From NCBI GenBank assembly GCA_032717465.1, contig CM064664.1:4118804-4182803 (forward strand): a DNA stretch of 64,000 nt, in the 5' to 3' direction. Source of the DNA: Coenobita brevimanus. Lineage: Eukaryota; Arthropoda; Malacostraca; Decapoda; Coenobitidae. A program made the position numbers and the translations under genes. Shown in pieces: positions 57,300 through 64,000 of the stretch (position 1 is its first letter; every line of letters begins with the position of its first letter). The notes beneath the pieces are model-generated. The model was not told the origin of the DNA. It did not search any database and saw only the letters and a list, made by a program, of their open reading frames with translations.

Positions 57300-59107
57300 A
57301 CATTTAGACCTTGCCTCGGACTCCCCAGGGGGGGGGGAACAGAAATGCCCCCACCAACCGCCTCTCTCGCGGTGACGACTCAATGAGTTGAGTGTAAAAC
57401 TGTCTGATTCACTTATTCATTTCTGCAACATTCGCGGACTTTCCTCTAACTTTCTTTCTGTTGAACATCACCTCTCCTCTTCTAAACCTCACCTTCTCTT
57501 TTTAACCGATACTCAGCTGTCTGAGGCAACTGACAGCAAACCCTTTTCTGCATCCTCCTACTTTCTCTATACTCATTTCAAAGCCAAAGGGGGCTGTTGT
57601 GTATATGTACGCAGCATCTTATCTTGCTCTCGTGTTCCTGAACTTGATTCTTTTGAAACTCTCTACTCACTGGCTTCGGCTTTCCTGTCATTCTCTGACT
57701 AAATATATCAGCACTGTTTACTTATCCCCTAATTCTACTGACTATCAAAAATTCTTTGACTATCTTACTTTTACAATGGAACACATTCTATCCATTTCTC
57801 CTTTCTCTGAAATCTCCATTCTAGGAGATTTCAATGTTCACCACCACCTTTGGCTCTCCTCTCCTTTCACTGATCCACCTGGTGAACAAGCCTACATCTT
57901 TTCTATCCTTAATGACTTATAGCAGCTTGTAAATCAACCTACCTGTATCCCTTACCACCTTGGAGAGAGCTCCAACATACTTGACCTCTTCCATACAACT
58001 AATCCTTCTGCTTACAATGTTAATCTTTTCTCCCCATTGGGTTCCTCTGATCACAACCTTATTATCTTAACCTGTCCTATCACTCTGATACAGCCTGTGA
58101 ACCCTCCAAAGAAACGGCGACTGTGGCACTTTGGAGCTGCTGATCTAACCCTATCCATTCGTATGCTGATGATTCCGCCCGTCAACTTTCCATTCAATTC
58201 CAGCAACGTCCATCCCAGCAGTTACTTCAACGAACAAGGGATGAGGCTATGGCACTCCTAATATCTGACCTGGCTCGTACCTCTGACTGGGATGAAAATA
58301 ATATTGTTGTTTTTAATGCATCTGAGACCCAGTTTTTACACCTATCAACCCGACAGAATCTTCCACAGGAGTACCCACTAAAATATAATAATATCCAGCT
58401 CAATCCAGCATCATCCTTGAACATGCTTGGGGTTTCATTCACTCGGGATTTATCTTGGAAAGATCATGTTACATCTCTGGTAAAATCTGCTTCCAAGAAA
58501 TTAGGTGTAGTAAGCTGACTCCGTACCTTCTTTATCCCGGCACAGATGTTGACTTCATACACGGGATTTATTCGCCCCTGTATGGGGTACAACTCTCATG
58601 TGTGGGGAGGCTCCCCACATACAGCTCTTCTTAATAGGGTGGAGTCAAAGGCATTTCGTCTCATCAACTCTGCTCCTCTTAGTGGCTCCATTCAACCTCT
58701 GTTTCTTCACTGCACTGTTGCCTCTTTATTTTTTTTGCTATCGCTACTTCCATGTTCATTGCTCCTCTGAACTGTCTGCTTGCATCCCTCCACCTCTACG
58801 ACGGGTGCGTAGCACCCGTTTAGCAATAAACTCTCATCCCTTTTCTGTCCAACTCTCTAATGAAAGAGTTAACCATTACTCCCAATCCTTTATTTACGCA
58901 ACAGGTCAACTCTATAACTGTCTACCTCTGTCTGTATTTCCTACTTCCTTTGATCTCCAGTCTTTCAAATGCAGTGTGTCCAGGCATCTCGAAATGAGCA
59001 GATCTTGAATTTGGCTCTCTTTTGTATTGTTTTTTTTTTTCTTAGAAGGAACTGTTTTGCGGGCTCGTAGCCTTTGGTTCCTACTTCGTCGCATAAAAAA
59101 AAAAAAA
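57300..59107 (+). pseudogene. Family A retrotransposon, copy A5, with internal deletion
   Basis: Starts with a G-run leader near 57328, then the endonuclease (FCNIRGLSSNFLSVEHHL near 57415-57470; EISILGDFNVHHHLWL near 57808-57860; GSSDHNLIILTCPI near 58040-58085). At about 58140 the linker (RRLWHFGAAD) jumps directly to the RT region just after S-N-P-I-H, so about 1.5 kb of RT, including most of the fingers and palm, is missing. The C-terminal part is open again (58249-58518) and ends at 59090 with a poly-A tail. The join keeps the frame open for a stretch but cannot give an active enzyme. Confidence 0.87.
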
Positions 59108-59168
59108 AAAGATGAAGAAGAAATGCTTTGTAATACAAATGGATGCCTTTATGCAGTGTCACAGTTGG

Positions 59169-59193
59169 AACCAGGCGGCTCCACCGCCTGGTT
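59169..59193. other. Perfect 10-bp inverted repeat
   Basis: AACCAGGCGG, five bases, then CCGCCTGGTT. No U run follows and the function is unknown. Confidence 0.7.
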
Positions 59194-59351
59194 ATACAAG
59201 TGTCCCTTATCTATTTCCCCATCTCCCAGATGGAGAATTTTGAGATGTTGGAGGAACGTCAGTTTAGTCCCAAGTCCACCGGTTTCATATTTCTGATGAG
59301 CAGGGATTTGCAGTTACTGGTACTACCACAAATACTCTCTTGATCAGTGAT

Positions 59352-59377
59352 CACGCACACACACACACACACACACG
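59352..59377. repeat. AC microsatellite
   Basis: AC dinucleotide run following TGATCACGC. Confidence 0.95.
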
Positions 59378-59647
59378 GCATCGTCGGAGGAAGACGTCCT
59401 TTACCGGCGCTCCATACCAGCTCAACACGGCCAGAGGCATTACCTAAATAAGTATCTTTGAATAAGTCAAGCTCTGTACCAGGTTAGACTAAATGACTCT
59501 TCATTATTAAAAGGAAAAGAAATAATAAGTTTAAATAAGACTGGTTGAAACAACAAAGAACCACGATGCGTTGAGTCAGCTGGGTTTGTTTATACTACGG
59601 CAACACGCGGAAAGTGTAAGTACATACTCTTCATTTAGTATTACAAA

Positions 59648-60677
59648 ATGGATACATACTTCAGTAAAACAAATTTGGAAAAGAAAAGGGATAAAAGTAA
59701 AAAGCAAAATGATGATTTCTACCAAGAACTGGTTGAAGTGGAGACTCACAATAGACTGGTTAAACGTGTACACAAACTAGAAATGGCTTTCAAAAATGAA
59801 ATTGATGAAATAAAGAAGCAAATGCACTTGCAAAAGGAAGAGATGGAAAAACTGGGAAGGGAGGCCAATAAGAAAGACACAACCATCAGTGAACTAACAG
59901 TGGAATTGAATACGCTTAGGAAGAAAGTGAGTGAAATGGGAAGTACAGTAGTTAATCACGAGAGTGTTATGGAAGAGTTAAAAAATGACACAGAGACAAT
60001 TAGACAAGCAAGCAGTCTTATGGATCAGAGCAGTGATATTGAGGAGAAGATAGCACAGGTGAATGAAGCTGTGCAAAGCTACAAAAATGATGTAGAAACC
60101 ATGTATGCTGAAATGGTGAAAGTAAAGAAAGACCTAGAAACAAGGGTGGAGGAAAAAAAACATTAAAAAGGAAGTGAAAAGAATAATCCAAAACAATCCA
60201 AAGTTAGTCAGAGATTCAGTAGAAATAAATAAATCAATAGTAATCACTGGTATAGAAGAGTAACAAATTAAAAACAAAATCACTAGAGACAAAAAGGAGA
60301 TGGCAAATGTAATGAGCTTACTGAAAGAAGTATCAGAGGAAATCTGTAGTAAAGACATAGAGGAACACAAAAGGTTAGGGAAATACGAGAAAAGCAAGAC
60401 AAGACCTCTAAAGGTGACTTTCCAGAGTGTAAACACTGTGGAAGAGATACTAAAAAATGCAAAGAATCTTATGGAAAAAGAGGAGTTCAAAAATGTATGG
60501 ATAAAAAGATGCCTAACACAAGAGGAACTGGAATTACTGAAAGAGAAAAGGGAGGAAGCAAAAACAAAAAATGAGGGAAGATCAGAAGAGGACAAGAAGA
60601 AATTTTTTTACAAAGTAATAGGATTGCAGGTACGAAAGTGGTACACAAACAGGATGGAAGAAAAAGGAGGAAGTTAG
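59648..60677 (+). pseudogene. ORF1 protein of the CR1/L2-like element (coiled coil)
   Basis: The first 172 codons (59648-60166) encode a Lys/Glu-rich protein with long heptad-like helices, expected to form a coiled coil. After a frameshift in an A run near 60152-60160 the product continues (IKKEVKRIIQNNPKLVRDS), meets a TAA near 60260, and reads on in the same frame to 60677. The second half contains RLGKYEKSKTRPLKVTFQSV, a block seen in ORF1 proteins of this retrotransposon group. About 343 codons in all. ORF1 proteins bind the element RNA and act as chaperones. There is no zinc knuckle. Confidence 0.75.
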
Positions 60678-60700
60678 TAGAACCATGTCATGACAAGTAT

Positions 60701-63559
60701 ATGAACAAGATGATAAAGTTGATGTACTCAAATGTGGATGGAATGGTATCTAAATTACTAGAGATGAATGATTATGTCAGAGAAAATGAACCACAAATAA
60801 TATGCCTAACTGAGACAAAATTAATACCAAGGATATCCAATGACATACTAAACTTAGAGGAATACAATATATGAAGAAGAGACAGAAACTTAAAAAAAGG
60901 AGGAGGAATTATAATATTAACTAAGAAAAATCTAAAAGTCAAGGAAATAAACCTAGATATACCATCACAAGTAGAACTGATTGCAGTAGAGATCGACACA
61001 TCTGAAGGTATAGTAATTGTAGCCAATTTGTATATGCCACCCAGATCAAACACATGGGAAAGAGACGAATATGTGGACCTGGCAGAGAGCACAATTCAGA
61101 GTATAAGATCCTTGCTACATAAAATGGAAGAGAAATCGGAAAGAATTATACTAACTGGGGATTTCAATACAAATATAAATTGGAATACTCTAGATATAAA
61201 TAGCCAAGAAAGCTGTTGGGACCAAAAGCTCCTGGATCTCGTACAAGAGTTTTTCTTAACGCAACATGTGAGGGAAACCACTAGAAAAAGAGGACTTGAT
61301 GTACCTTCAGTGCTAGATCTAATATTTACTAGGCAAGAAAATGACATTGACAGTTTAATATATCACCCTCCACTCAGCAAAAGCGATCATGCAGTACTAA
61401 ATTTTAACTTCAGGATAGCATATGACATAGTAAACAGCAATGACAGTTACAAAAAGAGACTAAACTATAAAAAGGGAAATTATCAAGACCTAAAGAAGTA
61501 TTTCTTAGAAGTTGATTGGGAAAATGAGCTTAGAGGACAAGATGTAAATGCTGTATATAAAAAATTTTGTGAATTTTATGAAATAGGAGTCCAGAAGTAC
61601 ATCCCACAGCACAAAGAAGCAGATAAGAAAATACAGAAATGGTTCAATACAGAATGTAAAAAATCAAAAGAAAGAAGAGATTTGTTGTGGAATAGATACA
61701 GAAGACACAATAGTGAAAGGGCGTATAATAATTACAAACAGGCAAGAAACGACTATACAAGAATAAGGAGGGAAGCCCAAAAACAGTTTGAGGAGGATAT
61801 AATAAATAAAAGTAGTGATCAACCAAAGCTGTTTTACAGCTATATCAGAAGCAAAACCAAAGTAAAAGATATAATACAATCCATCACGGACGAGGGAATC
61901 ACTTATACACAAGAGAAAGATATTTGTGAAGCACTAAATAAGAATTTCCAATTAGTTTTTACAGAAGAAAAAAATTTTGAGAGGGAATATGTGGAACACG
62001 CATGTCCACACATACTACCAGATATACAAATAGCAGAAAAAGTAATACAGGAGGAGTTAAGTAGATTAGACAGAGGAAAAGCAAGTGGTCCTGATGAAAT
62101 TCATGTTGGGTGTTACGAGAATGTGCAAAGGAGTTAAGTAAACCATTATTTTTAATTTTCAAGAAATCCTTGAGTCAAGGGAAACTACCTGATATTTGGA
62201 AAAAAAGCAAATATAGTCCCCTTATTCAAGAAGGGAAATAGACAAAATCCTCTCAACTACCGACCAGTATCACTGACCAGTGTTGTAAGCAAGGTATTAG
62301 AAAAACTTATAAGAAAATCTTGGGTAAATCATCTAGAAGAACACAGTATGATAACAGAAAGACAGTTTGGCTTCAGAAAAGGAAAATCATGTGTTACTAA
62401 TCTGTTGAGCTACTATGACAGAGTAACAAACACAATACAGGAAAGGGAAGGATGGGTGGACAGTATCTATTTAGATTTCAAGAAAGCTTTTGACACAGTA
62501 CCACACCAAAGACTTTTATGGAAGCTGTACCATCAAGGAGGAATTCGAGGCAAACTGTTTTGTTGGATGCAATACTTTCTCATAAAAAGAGAAATGAGGA
62601 CAGTACTAAGAGGAAACTACTCATCATGGAAAGAAGTGACTAGTGGAGTACCACAGGGTTCGGTGCTGGCACCAATCATGTTTCTAGTGTACATAAATGA
62701 TATAAACAGTAACACTGGAAATGAGAGCTATCTGAATATGTTTGCAGATGATGCAAAAATACAAAGGAGAATTACTAGCACAGACTCTTGTAGGGAGCTA
62801 CAAGAAGAATTGAATAAACTTCATGAATGGAGTAGTACATGGCAAATGGAATTCAATGTGGACAAGTGTCATGTAATCAAGTTTGGTAAAAGTGGAAAAA
62901 GACCTGATTGGGATTATAAGTTAGGAAATAAAACCCTATACACATCAGAAAGAGAGAAAGACCTAGGTGTGATTATCAATAACAGACTATCTCCGGCTAA
63001 CCACATCAGCGAGAAGGTACGGAACATGTATACACTGCTTGCAAATATGAGAATAGCATTCACATACATAAATGAAGACATGCTAAGAAGAATAATAACA
63101 TCATTCATTAGACCAACCCTGGAATATGCATCAATAGTCTGGAGTCCTCATCTCAAAATACATATAGACAAGATTGAAAAAGTTCAAAGGGCCGCTACAA
63201 GATGGATACCATGCTTAAGGGACCTAAGCTACGAAGAAAGACTAAATAAACTGAATCTACCAACACTACAGGAGAGAAGGAAAAGAGGTGACATGATAAT
63301 GCTATATAAGTGCATATCAGGAAAGGAGAAAATAGACATAAATGATTACTTAACATATGGAGAAGCATCAGCAAGAGGACACTGCAAAAAACTGCATAAG
63401 AAGAGAGGTGATAAAGACGTAAGGAAATTCAGTTTCCCAAACAGAGCAATTGATCAATGGAATGCACTACCGAATGAAATAGTGTGTGCCAAAACAATTC
63501 ACAAATTTAAGGATATGTACGATAAATATGGTCTAAGACACGGGACAATACGAGCTTGA
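60701..63559 (+). pseudogene. ORF2 of the CR1/L2-like element: endonuclease and reverse transcriptase
   Basis: Endonuclease: LMYSNVDGMVSKLLEM at the N-terminus, ICLTETKL near 60802-60825, LYMPPRSNTWERDEY near 61027-61072, ILTGDFNTNINW near 61150-61185, and KSDHAVLNF near 61380-61405. RT: GKASGPDEI near 62075-62101, NYRPVSLTSVVSKVLEKLI near 62250-62310, RQFGFRKGKSCVTNLL near 62360-62408, YLDFKKAFDTVPHQRLLWKL near 62467-62526, GVPQGSVLAPIMFLVYINDI near 62645-62705, and catalytic MFADDAK near 62738-62757. The C-terminal 403 codons from 62348 are open. Lesions are TGA at 60872, a frameshift near 62105, and another in an A7 run near 62200. I chose the ATG at 60701 because the endonuclease homology starts there. 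Confidence 0.9.
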
Positions 63560-63589
63560 CTCATTCCTGTAAAGATACAATTAGGTAAG

Positions 63590-63621
<32 letters not shown>
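63590..63621. repeat. AC microsatellite, 3' tail of the CR1/L2-like element
   Basis: AC run directly after GTAAGA at the end of the element. Confidence 0.95.
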
Positions 63622-63624
<3 letters not shown>

Positions 63625-64000
63625 CTGTGGCATGTGCTCTTCCGATACCCACCACACTTATCCTTCAAATGTACTCATAAGATAGTGTACTGAAATCAAA
63701 TATGAGTGTAGGTGTGTTACTGAATGTACAGTAACTGTACATCTTAAGGACCTGGCAGAGACGGGTTGGTGAAGGAGACTGTATAAGCATCACCAAAAGC
63801 CGTGTCGTTGATTAAGTGTCTGTTTCATCACCCACAGTTAATTCGACGCGTACTCTCGTTGGCTGAGGAAGCTTTATAGTACCTTTTCGTCGGCGATATA
63901 TATATGTTTTTTACTCCTTCCTGTCCTCTTGTGTGTTCCATAAATCCTGCCAATTTCGCCTTACTCTGCACAAATAACGTAGAGAATAAAGTAACCATCC
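63622..64000. other. Unassigned DNA
   Basis: I see no gene or repeat in the last 380 bases. Confidence 0.5.

Larger units (their letters stand above)
59556..63623 (+). mobile_element. CR1/L2-like non-LTR retrotransposon, almost intact
   Basis: A full-length-looking element with a short 5' UTR, ORF1 (59648-60677), ORF2 (60701-63559) and a short 3' UTR that ends in ATTAGGTAAGAACAC and an AC microsatellite. Short tandem repeats at the 3' end are typical of CR1/L2-group elements. Lesions are few: one frameshift and one stop in ORF1, one stop and two frameshifts in ORF2. The 5' boundary is estimated. Confidence 0.85.

Noticed and set aside
59169..59193. Intrinsic terminator
   Set aside because: There is a GC-rich hairpin but no U run, and the DNA is eukaryotic.

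Overview
The window looks like intergenic, repeat-dominated nuclear DNA of an arthropod, most likely a decapod crustacean. I infer this from the non-LTR families, the long TA, TG, TATC and AAT microsatellites, the TTAA-flanked piggyBac swarm and the F-type envelope of the large LTR element. That placement is inference, not proof. I found no host protein-coding gene, rRNA or tRNA gene that I could support. Nearly every reading frame of interest belongs to a transposable element, usually broken.

Region 1 (1-16.9 kb) is a chain of non-LTR retrotransposons separated by TA-rich microsatellites. It holds three copies of one jockey-superfamily element (called family A here), a 5' CR1-like fragment, two long RTE-like elements and a third RTE 3' fragment. 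One family A copy carries a clean TTAA-flanked piggyBac MITE. Region 2 (16.9-24.5 kb) holds AAT repeats, unassigned DNA, a degenerate 113-bp tandem array with GGATCC hexamers, a decayed DIRS-like element with a second type of TTAA MITE inside it, and one end of another TTAA element.

Region 3 (24.5-48.7 kb) is the core. It is a Ty3/Gypsy-like endogenous retroelement on the minus strand with LTR, gag, protease, RT, RNase H, integrase, an envelope gene of the baculovirus-F type, and LTR. It has been invaded many times. A TTAA MITE sits in env. A MITE nested inside another MITE sits at the RT/RNase H junction. A 3.9-kb piggyBac with an almost readable transposase sits in RT. A pogo/Tigger-like element sits in gag, and it carries its own MITE, tandem repeats and a 4-kb insertion flanked by GCATT. 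A 1.49-kb segment across the gag/Tigger/MITE boundary is duplicated in tandem and nearly identical. The target duplications and empty sites let the order of insertion be read directly.

Region 4 (48.7-64 kb) holds mostly unassigned DNA with a 286-bp hAT MITE (8-bp target duplication) and two more family A copies. One of these is split by a 1.6-kb long-inverted-repeat foldback element with a 9-bp duplication. The region ends with an almost intact two-ORF CR1/L2-like element that ends in an AC microsatellite. The most interesting items are the envelope-bearing retroelement, the piggyBac-to-MITE lineage that keeps a transposase N-terminal relic, and the foldback element.
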